Part shown: positions 1 to 12,027 of the stretch, piece by piece
Numbering within the stretch: position 1 is the first letter of the stretch
How the letters are laid out: the number at the start of each line of letters is the position of its first letter
DNA from: Paramecium tetraurelia
Taxonomy: Eukaryota > Ciliophora > Oligohymenophorea > Peniculida > Parameciidae
DNA: 64,000 nucleotides
Assembly (NCBI RefSeq): GCF_000165425.1
Contig: NW_001798999.1
Span: forward strand, 62,001 to 126,000
Reading direction: 5' to 3'
Notes under the pieces: generated by a model
Databases searched by the model: none
What the model was told of the DNA's origin: nothing
Seen by the model: the letters and a program-made list of their open reading frames with translations, nothing else
Position numbers and translations under genes: made by a program

Positions 1-1009
1 AAATAATGAATGGAATTATTAAACTATTACATGTAATAATCATTATCTAATTTTAGCATTTGAATAGTGTAAATAGGGAATAACAACTGATACTAAAAAT
101 TTCGAAATTTCTTAGGTGAGTTTACTTAGTACTAAGATAAGTTTAGATGTTGAAGAAATAATTGAGTTAGTGATCAATAAGACTTAAGGACCATTGGTTC
201 AATATAAAACAAACACAATCAAGTTGACATCATGGGGAGTTAACAATATCGCCAGATATTCATCTTAGTATCTCACAATAGGACCAGCAGAACATAATTT
301 CGATTTTTGGGCAAAGGCTCCTGATGCTGAAATTCAAGTGTATTTCGTTTAGGATTAATTTTATCAAAACTGCGAAGTCGAACCTCTTTATGCAGTACTA
401 TCAATACCAGTCTATGTAATCTCAGAGACTTAGAATATTAAATACGCAATAAATATTAATGTCACAAATCAACTAAATGTAATTGGATCATTCAATTTCA
501 AATAAAATATTCTTGGAGCTTATTCTTCCGACATGACCAGTTTTGTATCTTATAAGGCTCCAATTAACATTCCGTAATTATTTAGTGTATTGAAATCATA
601 GACCTTGCGGGAATGCAAATTGGTTTGTGTTGACATAACCTTAATTCATTAAATTTGAATTACTAAAGACTTTATTATAATTAAATGCTGTTGATGCCTT
701 ATAAAGGATGAATCTGGATGGAACCTATTTGAATTTCATAAAAGGAGTAAGATACTGTTATAAATTTTGTAGAGATTCATTTATGCAGGAGAGGATGATA
801 TGAAGGATTATGATGATAATGTTGAATGGGCTGCCACGTGGGTAGCCTCAATAATACCTTGTTTACTATTTGCATTGGTTGTCTGCATCTATGGTTAATA
901 TGAGATTTCTAATATTGGGAGATATAAGAGGCCTTAAGCTAAATAGCCTGAAGGAATGGAATAAGAATCACTAAAATAAGATGATGCAGCTGATAAGAAA
1001 TTGACATGA
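1..1009 (+). CDS. 3' part of a type I membrane protein (5' end outside window)
   Basis: Read with TAA/TAG as Gln, the frame enters at base 2 and ends at TGA 1007-1009. Introns at 33-56 (24 nt), 574-601 (28) and 747-772 (26) restore one continuous frame. Most of the product is a hydrophilic, probably lumenal or extracellular domain with scattered Cys. One strong membrane segment (about 830-895, core IIPCLLFALVVCIYG) follows, then a short charged cytoplasmic tail rich in Gln, Lys and Asp. The layout is that of a type I single-pass protein, but the start and any signal peptide lie off the left edge. I do not recognise the family; function is unknown. Confidence 0.7.
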
Positions 1010-1074
1010 CATTATTTTCGATAAATTATAAAAAATACCAATATTTATATTTTATTACAGATCCCTCACAACTA

Positions 1075-1423
1075 ATGGACTAACCAAAGAAGACTCTCGT
1101 CAACCCAGAAACTAATGCTTATAACTTGAGTGGAAAGACTCATCCAAAAACATCAGTTTTCGTTGCCAAAATATATTTGAAGAGATTTGATGTTGTGGAA
1201 GTACATGCATTGGGGGACACAATCTCAAAGGCAGTGAGAATGGCTGAATAACTTCAAAGACAGAGTAATTATAATAAACTAACTCTTAGATTATGTAACT
1301 ATTGAGAAAATCAATACATTCACTCAGAAATTTGAGGATAACAGATCCAAAGTCAAGATTATTGTTACCCTAAAAGTGACTGCTGATGGAAAAAGGAGAG
1401 TCAACGAGGAGATAAAATAATGA
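1075..1423 (+). CDS. Alba-family nucleic-acid-binding protein
   Basis: 107 aa after removal of a 25-nt intron (1265-1289); stop TGA 1421-1423. The N-terminal half has the Alba pattern: a short strand, then VVEVHALGDTISKAVRMAE (helix with the G(D/N)xIxKAV motif), then a beta hairpin ending in KVKIIVTLKVT. Alba proteins are small dimeric DNA/RNA-binding proteins; eukaryotic members include the Rpp20/Rpp25 subunits of RNase P/MRP and free RNA-binding forms. The length fits a single Alba domain without an RGG tail. It starts 66 bases after the upstream stop. I am confident of the fold, not of which Alba subgroup it belongs to. Confidence 0.85.
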
Positions 1424-1633
1424 TATTCATATAAATAAATAATAAAAAGTGTATATGTTGTCACCTCTTCGGTTTAAGATTTACTGAAATAAAATATTAT
1501 TAATTTCTTATGAATCTAAAACAATATTTACATATAGAGGAACATAAATCTAAAGCATATTAGCAATTTCAAAATATAGAAGGTGAGGTTTATATGAATG
1601 GTAATTGATTCCTAATTATATGGAAAATCCATC

Positions 1634-4600
1634 ATGAATAAGGATAAAATCACTACTATAATTTCAGAATACCCTAAAATAGCTCTTATACTCAAGAAAT
1701 AAAATTACTTGGTTGAATAATTAACTAATTAGTTTATCTCTTAATTCTCTTAATTTTTATAATTCTGAAGAGTTAATAAAATCCTATAAATTATCTAAAT
1801 AAAGAAGAACGCTATTAGGCGAATCGATTTTTAGTTGATGTCACATTATTAAAGATCTGATTGGGAGGATAGGTTAGCTAAATTTTTAAAGTAAGTTAGG
1901 CTAAAATTATATCATGTCGCCCTTCTAATATCTTGATTTATGAAATGAATTATTTCTATTTCTTTAAGTATAGGGTTGATATTTATAGTCTGAATTTGAG
2001 GAAATCTAAATTTTCAAAGTAAATAACATGAATAATTGGATTAATTTGAGACGAAAAAGATAAACTAAAAATGGTATTCATTAATCATAATTTATTTGAT
2101 TATTAAACTTAAGATCTCTGATATAATTTATCAATTACTAGAAAGGGATTTATGTATGCTCTTTAATAAAAAAAAGGCTGAATAAGTCTTTTATTAGAGA
2201 AATTTAATTGAGAATTATGAACCAATTATAAATTCAGATATTCAATTAATAAAGTTAAAGATGTAAACCATTCTATTTCTAAATATAAAAATTTTCAGTT
2301 GCATTTACTTATTGTTAATAACTAATATATTAAAAATAATAGAACTTAGAGAAATCCTAGGAAAATTAATATAACAGGAAGATTTTCGGCTTCGAAATAC
2401 TTTCACAATGTATATATTGAGTCCAATGTCGCACAATTAATTATTATGTTAATTGACCGCATGCTGATTTGCATCATTAAGACAATTTAAAAGCAAAATT
2501 TTATTGAATTTATTTATATGAATTTAACATAATTAGAGTCCATCTTTCAATCATTTAACACTTATAAAACGCCTCCTTCTTAATGGACAATAGATCAAAT
2601 ACGGAATTTTTGTGATCATCACAAACTAGAATGGGCCAAAGATATTTTAAGAGTATTAGATTGAAGTTTATGATTTTTAGATTCATAATAATAAACAATT
2701 AAATGTCGATCATTTACTTTTAAATAATGTACTTGGTGCTAAACAGAAAAGACATCATGATAAAGTCCAAGATAAAATATCAATTTTAGAAGCATAAGGG
2801 TTGCAGAGTGATGTTATAAGGGAAGTTTGTTTGGCGAATTAATTCTTTTATCGAAATTTTAGCGATAAAAACATTCAATATCAAATCATTAAATTAAAGT
2901 TATGGTCTTTCATACTTAATATGTATGAAGCCAATCGGCAATCACTTAAAAGATTGTAAGGATTACATAGAAGTAAAATATGCACAAGAGGAAAATGCTG
3001 TCGATGTTCTGGACCAGAAGGAAAATGCACTTGTGAATTGCTATAAGAAATTCTTCAGCAAATCAATTGCTATACAAAGTAAATATTTATAGCGGACAAA
3101 ACAATTGAACATAGAAGAAATAATGACATCTATATAAAATCAAATCTCATCAAACTTTTATTCACTAATACATAATATTTACCTAAAGAATCTCCTCTTT
3201 TTTGGGATGTTGATTAAGTAAGTGTTCTACTAAAGATTGTTAAATTGGAATGCTTAGATTAACTTTTTAGATAAAACTTAATTGATGGATTTGTGATTTC
3301 AGTTTTGGGAAAATGCCCATTCACAGAAACTAGTCAATTGCTCAAACTGTTTGATTTCAATTTATCAAATAATACAAAAATTCAAAATGTTAGATTGCAG
3401 ACGCATTCTAAACTGACTTAACTATAAAAATATACCTATATTCAAAATGTGTTTTTAATGTTGTTTTATTTAGCCAACACATTAAATCAAACTATTTATA
3501 ATTGCTTAGAAATTGATCAATTTTAAACAGAGGGATAATAAATTAGCCACTTTGATTATTATGATTTATTCTATTTTAAAGCAAAATGTCCATAAATCTG
3601 GAAGAAATCTCCAGATAAAAAAGCCTAAACCTCAGATTCCTTGGAAACTTTTAAGGTCTTCAATTTAGAAGATGGCCGTCACGAATCAATTGCCATAGAT
3701 GCTTTTAGATCCAATTCTGTCAATCATGTTAAACCAAATGTTGATCATTAGAAAATACAAAAGGCTTCATCTGGAATTGAAAGCAGCGTACGCCAAAGAT
3801 AGGATCTCATATATTGCTAGAAAGAGTTGGAATAGAGGGCTTAAAATATTTCAATTGGTGATGCAGTTACTACTGAAACTACTACTACTGAAGCTACTCC
3901 TTTAATTGATTCTTCCAAAAGTTCAGCTGATAACTAGAAAAATATGTAAGAGTCTGTATATTTTCCATAAAATTAAGAAATGCAAGAAAGTGTTTATTTC
4001 TAAGTGCCCTAATAACAATAAATGCAAGAGTCTGTTTATTTTCCATAACAAGATGTTAAGCCTATGTAAGAATCTGTAATTTTCCCATAAAATGAGCAAA
4101 GATAAATGCAAGATTCGGTTTACTTTATTCCTCACTAATAGTAAATGAAAGAGTCGGTTTACTTTCCGTAATAAGAAAAGCAAGAAAAATAGCTGGAAGG
4201 ATCTGTTTATTTTTCTAATAAAATGTAAGCTTCCGTAGCCTTTCCTCAAAATTAAACGCAATAAATGCAATAATCAGTTATATTTTAAGATCCAAATAAA
4301 AATGATTTAGGATAATCAGAGATGATAGGCCAATCAGTAATGATGGGATAATCTATATTTATTAATAATAATAATAATAACAATAGTAATAATAACAATA
4401 ATAATAATAATAATAATAATAACAATAATAGTAATAATAATAATAAAGTTCAAGACCCTTTTAACAAATCGATAAATATTGAACACATTATTAATGAAGT
4501 CTAATAAGATAAGAAAGTATAGGAATTTAACTAAAAGTCAAAGGATACAAAGAAGGAAGAAATATAAAATAGAACACCAACAAGATAGAAAAGAATACGA

Positions 4601-5362
4601 TTAATTACATCTATTGAATAAGCAACTTTGTAAAGTGTTATAATGAATCCATTTATTCTAAATGTTAGTCATCAAATGAAGATAAAATCCGAACAATTTC
4701 ATAAAGTAAATTAAAAATTAAATTATATTAGATATTATTAATAAATTTGATTGGAGCAACATTCGGTAGAAGCCAGGATAATCAGTACGTTTTATAAGAT
4801 CAATCCAAGATCTCCTCAAAACATGCAAGGATCATAGTTGTAAATGGTATTTTTATGAAATAGAAAAGATAGGTTTCATTTATAGGATTTAGGATCTAAG
4901 AGAGGGACTTTTGTGAATGCCAATAAAATGAGAATAAAGAAGGCTATGGTATTTTATATTGGAGACAAACAAGCTTTTCAAATTTTGGAAGTGAATGAAA
5001 AAGAGGGGACCATAGTGCTTGCATTTGATAAGGAATTAATTGACACAAAATAAATTAATCTTAAAATTGGTGAAACTTGGTGTATAGGTAGAGATTTGAA
5101 GAGAACTAACTACTAATTCATAGGATACCCTATTCATCAATCCTTATCTTAAATTCATTGCATAATTTCTTATGTTTAAAAGGATGGGGTGGCTAAATTC
5201 ATTATAGATGATTAAAATTCAAAAAATGGAACTTGGCTAAGATTGAGCGACAAGAAACTATTAAGTGAACCCTAGTTACTATTGAGGAATAGTAAATTTA
5301 ACTTGGCTTTTGAGATATAATATGAAGTGATTGATGTTTATTATTATTAAAATAATTAATGA
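1634..5362 (+). CDS. Long protein with a nine-copy MQESVYFPQ repeat and two FHA domains
   Basis: From about 2660 to the stop at 5360-5362 the reading is continuous with introns near 2640-2670, 4707-4735 and 4850-4875. The order is: a helical N-terminal region; a Cys cluster around 2975-3035 (CTRGKCCRCSGPEGKCTC); nine degenerate MQESVYFPQ units (3944-4290); an Asn run; a first FHA domain (about 4750-4935, with GATFGR, ISSKHARI and RGTFVNA); and a second FHA domain (about 5080-5245, with CIGRD, HCIIS and NSKNGTW). FHA domains bind phosphothreonine peptides, so this may be a scaffold in a phospho-signalling pathway. Exons between 1634 and 2660 are only partly solved (likely introns near 1832-1854 and 1969-1990), so the start is uncertain. 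I know no named orthologue. Confidence 0.75.
3944..4290 (+). repeat. Nine tandem degenerate copies encoding MQESVYFPQ
   Basis: Inside the FHA protein, 8-10-residue units recur with variable spacers: MQESVYFPQ, MQESVYFQ, MQESVYFPQ, MQESVIFPQ, MQDSVYFIP, MKESVYFPQ, LEGSVYFSN, MQASVAFPQ and MQQSVIFQ. The DNA varies more than the protein (TCT/AGT/TCG Ser, CAA/TAA/TAG Gln), so the unit looks held by selection on the peptide and not by recent copying. Each unit has a Ser and usually a Tyr, which could be phosphorylation sites or a docking motif. Confidence 0.85.
4363..4446 (+). repeat. AAT/AAC/AGT trinucleotide run (poly-Asn)
   Basis: About 28 consecutive AAT/AAC codons, broken by a few AGT, encode an Asn run with occasional Ser between the MQESVYFPQ repeats and the FHA domains. 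It is in frame and behaves as a low-complexity linker; such runs vary in length between strains. Confidence 0.9.
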
Positions 5363-5902
5363 ATAATAAAGGAAAATAAAGCATCTGGATATAAAAAGAT
5401 GGGCATGATGACCTCGAAAACAGTATATTAGTTAACATCAATACTGGTGAGAATAGTTAACCAACATCTTGTATTAAAGCGAAGAAAAATGAGAAAAAGT
5501 AAGCATGCCATTGTCACATCTTTTGATAGTCACAGTTTCTTAAATCTGATTTAATTGATATTAACTTCAAGTACTGAATTATTGATATTTTAACATTCTC
5601 TTTAAAATAAAAATATCCTTGAAATTTGCTAAAAACCTACAGGATTCACTTATAGCAATTGCCATCATTATTAATCACTAAATCTGTATTAAAATATGGG
5701 TTATCTGCAATATATTAGATTTGTAGTTGAGAATTTCTATTTTTAAAACAACTATTTTAGGACATTTTAAAGAATCTAAACTAAGTTAGGGGACTAGATG
5801 AATTAAACATTTATTCTAAGAAATTGGAATATACACTTATAATGGATCTCTCAATAATTAATATATCTACATATATATATATTACTCTCTACTATTAATT
5901 GA
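5359..5902 (+). CDS. Hypothetical ORF overlapping the FHA gene stop
   Basis: An ATG at 5359 overlaps the FHA stop by two bases. With a 31-nt intron (5499-5529) the frame stays open to TGA 5900-5902, giving about 170 residues: a polar first third, then a segment rich in Leu, Tyr, Phe and Gln. A second ATG at 5399 reaches the same stop without splicing. In AT-rich DNA with one stop codon, frames this long occur by chance, and I recognise no domain. It may be a small gene, a 3' extension of the FHA gene, or untranslated DNA. Confidence 0.3.
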
Positions 5903-6017
5903 ATATATATAAAAAATTAAATATTAGAAACATTTAATTAAATTTAAAGTATTAGATAATTAATTCTAATAATCAGAATTATTGAATATTATCTGACTTT
6001 AATTTATTTCTTGTAAT

Positions 6018-7412
6018 TCAGAAAAAACCTCCTGACTTAATTTCTGTTTGACCTGGATTAGACTTTTAAGATTGTATAACAGATTTTTGTGATTTTGGAG
6101 CAGATTTCTGGGATTTCTCACTTTGTTATCTCAAAACTTAAGGGAATCGTACTCTACTCTAAGTGTCTTAAAGAGAATTTCCGCGATCTTAAAATTCAAT
6201 GCCATCAGGAATGCTGATTTCTTTTAATGGAGCATCTGAGGGAGATTTAGTCAGTTACACTTTGTCCCAGGAATTGAGGGGTGGTTTTGGAGGCAAGGCT
6301 TTAATTATGTGATCGACTTCTGGTTTTTATAAGGTTAAGATGTCAAATTCTAGATTTAATGAATTTAACACTATTACCTTTGTCATAATTTTTGATCATA
6401 TCATCATATTTATGTCTTTTGATGAGTCTATCTTAAGTTCTCAATTGATCTTAAAGATCTTTTTCTCTGTATTCATTTTCTAAGACATGTCTAATTTCGA
6501 ATCGTTTTTTGTGGTTTCTATTGATTTCGTCAATCATTTTGATTTCTTCAGGGATGTCTTTAGTTTGATCCAAGTATACAGACTCTCTGAACTTCCAAGA
6601 GGGAGGAAACCTATCATTAAAGTGTTTGCCATGCTATTATTGATCCTATTTTAATTTCCTCAGTTTTATGGGATATTATACTATTAATATTGTTCTTCCT
6701 TCTCTTCATCATAGAATGCTCCTTAAACAATATCATAATTTCGAACTTTCTTGCATTTTTCATTAATGCCATTGATGGTGGCTTGATCCTTCTCTGATTG
6801 TTTGGTTTCATGATTTTCAAGAAATCTAAGTATAGAATAGTTGTTACTTGTTGGTAACAATATTGAAATCTCTCTTATTCCTATTGATCACAGGCTTTTC
6901 ATAAACCTTCTTCTAAACAACTACCTTCATATTTTTGTAATGTTCTTCGCTTTTTTTCTCATTGGTAATAATATTATAATCATTAAAATTGGGAGGTAAC
7001 TAGGGATGATGACACAAAAATACAAGACATTATTTGGTTTTCTCCCTTTCATCTGGTCTTTCTATACCTTGCACTTGTTCAAGATTAACTAAATCATATT
7101 CATGTAAATATTTCTTGACCATTTCCTACAGACCTATCAATTAATGCGAGTACCATTTTCTTTTATGCCAGAGTAGATGTCTTTTGATAATCCCTCTCCT
7201 TTTCTTTCACGTCTCTTTCAGCACTTTGGTAAGTTTACAACACTGGATTGAACTCAGTTTATTTCAATTTCATTTCCTTCTGAGTAAAGAATTTGGGCTT
7301 AGTAAACTCAATGGGTTGTTTCCGATTGACTTAATACCTAATTGAAATGATTCTTGAGATACTCTTTCAATTCTTCAGCCCAAGCTTTAGTATCTGCAGG
7401 ATCAATATACAT
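6018..7412 (-). CDS. Hypothetical charged protein, 420 aa
   Basis: Starts at ATG 7410-7412 and stops at TGA 6018-6020. Five introns of 31, 28, 22, 23 and 28 nt, read on the minus strand, leave exactly 421 codons. The product is highly charged and mostly helical. It has short conserved-looking blocks: NFNDYNIIT and DFNIVTNKFLENHETK in the middle, HVLENEYREKD after them, and PPKPPLNSWDKV towards the C-terminus. The last 60 residues are rich in Ser, Gln and Lys. There is no signal peptide or membrane segment. The composition resembles many ciliary axoneme proteins, but that is only an impression. Confidence 0.75.
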
Positions 7413-7575
7413 TCAGCAGTTATTATTATAATAATATTGATTTCAATTAAAAGAGAAGACACATCTTAATTATATGTCTTGAATGAATCTTCGTTTAGAG
7501 ATCTGTTAGACCCTACAGAGTAAATTTTCCTGAGTTAATGAAAGCTGTTATTAAATTTAATAAAATACAAAAACA

Positions 7576-9555
7576 ATGAAGGTCTGTAAAGCAATTCTGT
7601 ACTTCGCAGTGATCGTAATTTGTTTATCCGCTTTCACGGGTATCTACTTGGGCAAACCAAATAAAATTGCAAGAGGCTTCGATAGTGACGGTAAGAAAAT
7701 AATTAATTCAAACTATTAGCTTATGCTTGTGGAGTAGACCCAGGTTTGGAGGATTATCCATACGCTTACTTCGTTAATCCTGTTCCAGAATACAAATATC
7801 GAATTGTGTGTGTGAAATAATGTCCGACATCTGACACCCAAGAGTTGGACTGTGCACCCAACACTCAAATACCTGACTGTAAGAAATTGACCTCGGTGTT
7901 GTACCCTGAAAAAATGGTTAGTTACTATGAGTCATTCAAATACAAAGGGAATGTGTGTATGCCCACTTCATTGGAATATTATCAAGGAGTCAAAGACTTC
8001 TCATCTCCAGGAATGCTAGGGATGATTATCAATGATGTCATGTAGACTTGGCATATCATTGCGTTAATAAGTTGTTTCATTATATTTGTTTGCACAATCC
8101 TGTTGGATCAATTAAAAGCTAACACAACATATGTAGTCTGGGCATTCTCCTTGTTTTCTTTACTTATTGTGGGCATTATTGGCATCTATTTCATTTCCTA
8201 ATGGAATTTTGCGAGAAACTATGAAACTGAATAGGCTATCATTAATAATTTCAAGGTCGATGAAGATTACATATACAAAATGACTAACAAACCTAATGAG
8301 ACCCTGAATTTTGTATTTGGATGCATTTTTGTGTTAACATTTTTGTATGGAACATATTGGCTCTACAAAAATTCAGATAGAGTGTAAGATTTGGCAGACA
8401 TTTTTGAATACGTTGAATAGTTTATGGCAGATAATCAATTTTTACTACCCTTAAATTATGTATTCTTGGGATTCTTAATTTCCTTTATATTACTTTTGTT
8501 GCTCACTTGCTTGTAAATATTGATCATTACATTAGGTTTCTAGGTTCTACATTCAAACTAAAGAGTGATTCAAATTTGGGTCCATTTGAAAAAATCGAAT
8601 TAAATACAATTATTACACTGTCTACCAGTTCAGTCATTATTTTTGTAATATGGATCATCTATATCATCAATGGTTGTTACTTATCAATCATCTTCAGCAA
8701 TTTTAAAATTTGGGTCAACAATAAGATTAGTCCCAATCAACCTCAAATAGGAGATCCCCTTGAATTAGGTATGCTGATACTCTACTGCTCTAATGCTGTC
8801 CAAAATCTAAATCTATAAGTTATCAGCAAGATCTCATTCATATTATTGTTTTCTCCGGTCAAATTTATTTTAGACTTTATCAAAGATACCATCGATAATT
8901 TATTTAAGGTAAGGTGCAATCCATTCAAATCATTGTCAAGTAATCTATTCTCCCTATATCTTAAGCCATTGAAGAAGTGTTGTATTATGAAGTCGATCTA
9001 AATCAAGATGATATCGGTCCTGCTGTTTAAAAAATTAAGGATTCATTAGAAATTAATGAAGATGGGGAAGCATTGAACACTTTCGAAATCATTAGAAATA
9101 TTAATGACTTCTTTTTATTGATCGTCAAGGTATTTGCTTGCCTTATTTGTGTTTCTTTGTTCTTGGCAATTCTACTCATAATAAACTCGATCAAATAACA
9201 ATTTCCCATACTTTAACAAAGCATTTAGATTAATCTATATTAACCCTTAATACCTGCTTTTATTGTTGGAATCATTGGGTACATATTATTATTAATATTA
9301 TAGATTCTAAATTGCATAAATCTACTTCAGTTAGTACTCTGTGGTTCAGTGTTTTGGATATGTTTATATTGCTGCCTAGACCGAGGCTTAGAACGAATAT
9401 AACTCTTAAAAAAATAACCATTAAGGACCTAATAAATTTGGAATTGGAGATTTTTTATAATCAAACACTCAATAGTTACTTAGATATTTGAATTTGAGGA
9501 ACAAATTCCCAGTATTTAATCATATTATAACAATTTTAGGAATTAAAATAAATGA
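7576..9555 (+). CDS. Choline-transporter-like protein (CTL/SLC44 family)
   Basis: 633 aa after introns 7691-7719 (29 nt), 8513-8535 (23) and 8940-8965 (26); the spliced length is a multiple of three. An N-terminal membrane segment (residues about 5-25) is followed by the family signature GFDSDGYACGVD and then IVCVKQCP, the Cys-rich start of the first extracellular loop. About nine further hydrophobic segments follow, with a late block FIVGIIGYILLLIL. SLC44 proteins are plasma-membrane or organellar transporters linked to choline and ethanolamine. Length and topology fit the family (usually 600-700 aa). The C-terminal tail is polar and diverged. Substrate is inferred from family only. Confidence 0.85.
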
Positions 9556-9991
9556 TAGAAAGATCTCTGCCAGATTTACAAAGGAGAAACTAATAATAAT
9601 AAAATAATGTTTGAATAAAATGAATTTATAATGGATTTCTAAAAGAATAATTTTTCATCTATTTTCAAAAATTATATGGTTATTTTTAAATATCATACCA
9701 ATATTATGATAAGTTAGAAATTCTATTATGAATTACTTATTTTTTCAAATCAAATAGTTTTGCTGATCAAGTTTTGAGAGTTTATGGAAAATAAATATTA
9801 TTTAGTAACTTTAAAGAGCAGTAGAATATTATAGAGTAAGGTTAATTCACAATCTAGCATTTATTTGATTCTTTCTTTTAAAAATCATTGAAGATTACTC
9901 AAAAAACTAAATTTAACTAATCACTATTCTTATATCATATTTTATTTTTACTAAATATTAAAGTGATGAGAATATTATAATTATTATATAT
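9556..9991. other. AT-rich intergenic stretch
   Basis: 436 bases between the SLC44-like gene and the next start. Short frames exist, but none has a convincing start, composition or splice pattern. I see no tRNA or repeat. It probably holds the 3' end of one gene and the promoter of the next. Confidence 0.6.
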
Positions 9992-10343
9992 ATGAAATAC
10001 TTGATTTTTTTAACTTTCGCAATGATAAACTGTTACGAAATAAGTTTAAGCGAGGTATAGGATTGCGTAGCCAAGAATTGTGATAATGTAAAACGAAATT
10101 AAATCAATTTAGGAAAATTCAAATTGCACTAAAGACAGCACTTGTAATCAAGCCTTAAAAGATTTTAATGAGTGTTTTATGGCCAATTAACATAATGCCA
10201 CCTATCCTTACGAAGAATGTAAAGGAGTTTCGAACACTGCATATTCAACATTAATGACATGTTATGAAAATTGCGATTACAACTTAATCCTTTCAGAGTC
10301 TATTCTAGTTATGACTATTTACATATTTTTTATGGTTAACTGA
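9992..10343 (+). CDS. Small secreted cysteine-rich protein, possibly GPI-anchored
   Basis: 108 aa with one 25-nt intron (10088-10112). The N-terminus MKYLIFLTFAMINCYE is a typical signal peptide. The mature part carries about nine Cys, some in CxxxC-like spacing (DCVAKNCDN, NCTKDSTC, YEECKG, TCYENC). The protein ends in a hydrophobic stretch (SILVMTIYIFFMVN) with almost no tail, the layout of a GPI-anchor signal. It could be a surface or cortical protein. I do not recognise a named family. Confidence 0.75.
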
Positions 10344-10505
10344 ATTTGTGAAGCATTATCATTTAATTATTGTATTTGTTTGGTCTGCATATTTATTAAA
10401 TTTTACGTATTTTTATTAGGAAATCTATAGAAACAAAATATGTTTATTTAAAAGAAAACATTTGTTTTTTATATAAAAATAAATGATATTATGTAAAAAC
10501 CATCA

Positions 10506-11672
10506 TCACAGAATCATTGCCAATAAAACAAGAGCCCCGATGAATATCTATTTAGAATCCAATGATTCTTCTGTTTCATTGCATGCGTCACTTGAATAGC
10601 CGTTGGCTTCCTTTTATTCTGCACAAGTTGCGCATCTGTCTTCTCCTTCAACTTTGATACAAGTAATTTCATCAGTTTCACCAGAAATAGTATCATAAGT
10701 AGTCTAGACCAATAATCTTCTATTTCCTGTGGCAGTAGTTGAAAGTACTGAAGTAACTTTGATGACTACTTTTGTCCAAGCAATTTCAGCTTTTAATTAA
10801 AGAGTCAATTAGCCTTTTACACTGTTGCTGAAACTCACTATAGAGGCCTTTTTGTTAAGCCCTTCTCCTGTATACCAAACTTCAGGATTTACAAGGTAAT
10901 ATCCCTCCATGCCTTTGGTATTAATTACCTATTACAAAACAAACTAATCATTTAAATGAAGATTTGGAGTAACGAATTCAGTACAAGTTAAATCTTTACA
11001 CCATTTGAGGGATGTATCAGCATGAGCAGTGCATTGATCTGGATTGCATTAGGCAGTAGAAGTTTAGCTCAAAGGTTTAAAGGCAGTATCCAATGCACTT
11101 CCAGTAGCTTTGTCAATAGTGACTGAAAATTAAAAAAAGAAGGTATATTGAAGTTGATCTGTTCCAGCTGCATAGTAGGCGATAGCAAAGTACCCATTAT
11201 AGATAAATTGGTTTGAGTTAGTAGTCTAGACCAAATATTGATTTAATTCTTCTCCTTTAATTGTGAAAGAATAATATCTCCATTGCTTCTAAAAGTTATT
11301 GGAAGGGACTATAGTAAGTGTAGTTACTTCACTCTTGTCAGCATAGGCTGATGAAGTATATTTAAATAGTTTCATATCCAAACAAGTTTGCTCTGGTGTA
11401 TTTCCATCCTGTTGGACTAATCCATAATATTTAGGATCATTAAAGGAAGCAACATCAGAATATCTAACATTGACTTTAACATTTGCAGTTCCTCCGATAA
11501 AAGAGACATCTCCAGCAAAGGCAATTTTGGATGCTCCTGATCCATCAGCATTATCAGCGGTACCAAACTTCTCCAAAAAGATATTGCATTCTTTTGAATT
11601 AAAATCTAATCTAGCACATAAGGTTGTTGCCAGGAGAACGGATAAAAGTAGAATTGTTTTCGTACTTTACAT
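10506..11672 (-). CDS. Secreted/surface protein with C-terminal anchor, 388 aa
   Basis: Single exon, start 11670-11672, stop 10506-10508. A signal peptide (TILLLSVLLATTLCA) is followed by a beta-rich, Ser/Thr-rich ectodomain with few charged runs. A Cys-containing middle (CNPDQCTAHADTSLKWCKDL) and a Cys-rich end (CIKVEGEDRCATC) follow. The last 15 residues are hydrophobic (IFIGALVLLAMIL) with no tail, suggesting a GPI or membrane anchor. Codon use is better balanced than in its neighbours, as in well-expressed genes. It may be a cell-surface protein; no named domain is visible. Confidence 0.85.
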
Positions 11673-12027
11673 TTTGTTACTAATATTAACGATTTTAAGG
11701 TATAATGCTGCGATTTATATGGTGAAAAATGATATTTAGTATATATTATTCTATTTAAAACATAGTATTTCTATCTGCAAATAAAATTATTTGATATTTA
11801 TATATTATAATATTTAAAAATTCTATTTGATATTTATAACAAAATCTTAATATAGAGATATCTAATTAGTTAATTTACATTAGAATTGGCTAGAGACCAA
11901 TGTCTTAATAAAATAGTAGCCAGATATTGATAAATACTTGCGTCTCTATAATTCTTTCTGAAATTTAATATAAGTAGATTTAGTTTTATTAAAATAATCC
12001 TATTTGAAAGATAATAATATTTCTACA
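11673..12027. other. AT-rich divergent intergenic region
   Basis: About 355 very AT-rich bases upstream of the minus-strand surface-protein gene and of a possible plus-strand gene. I see no convincing coding frame or structured RNA; it is likely to hold promoters. Confidence 0.5.

Noticed and set aside
6-112. A signal peptide starting at ATG 6 (MNGIIKLLHVIIII) as the start of the first gene.
   Set aside because: That frame meets TGA at 114-116, whereas an intron at 33-56 joins another frame entering from the left edge to the downstream protein without a stop. The gene therefore begins outside the window.
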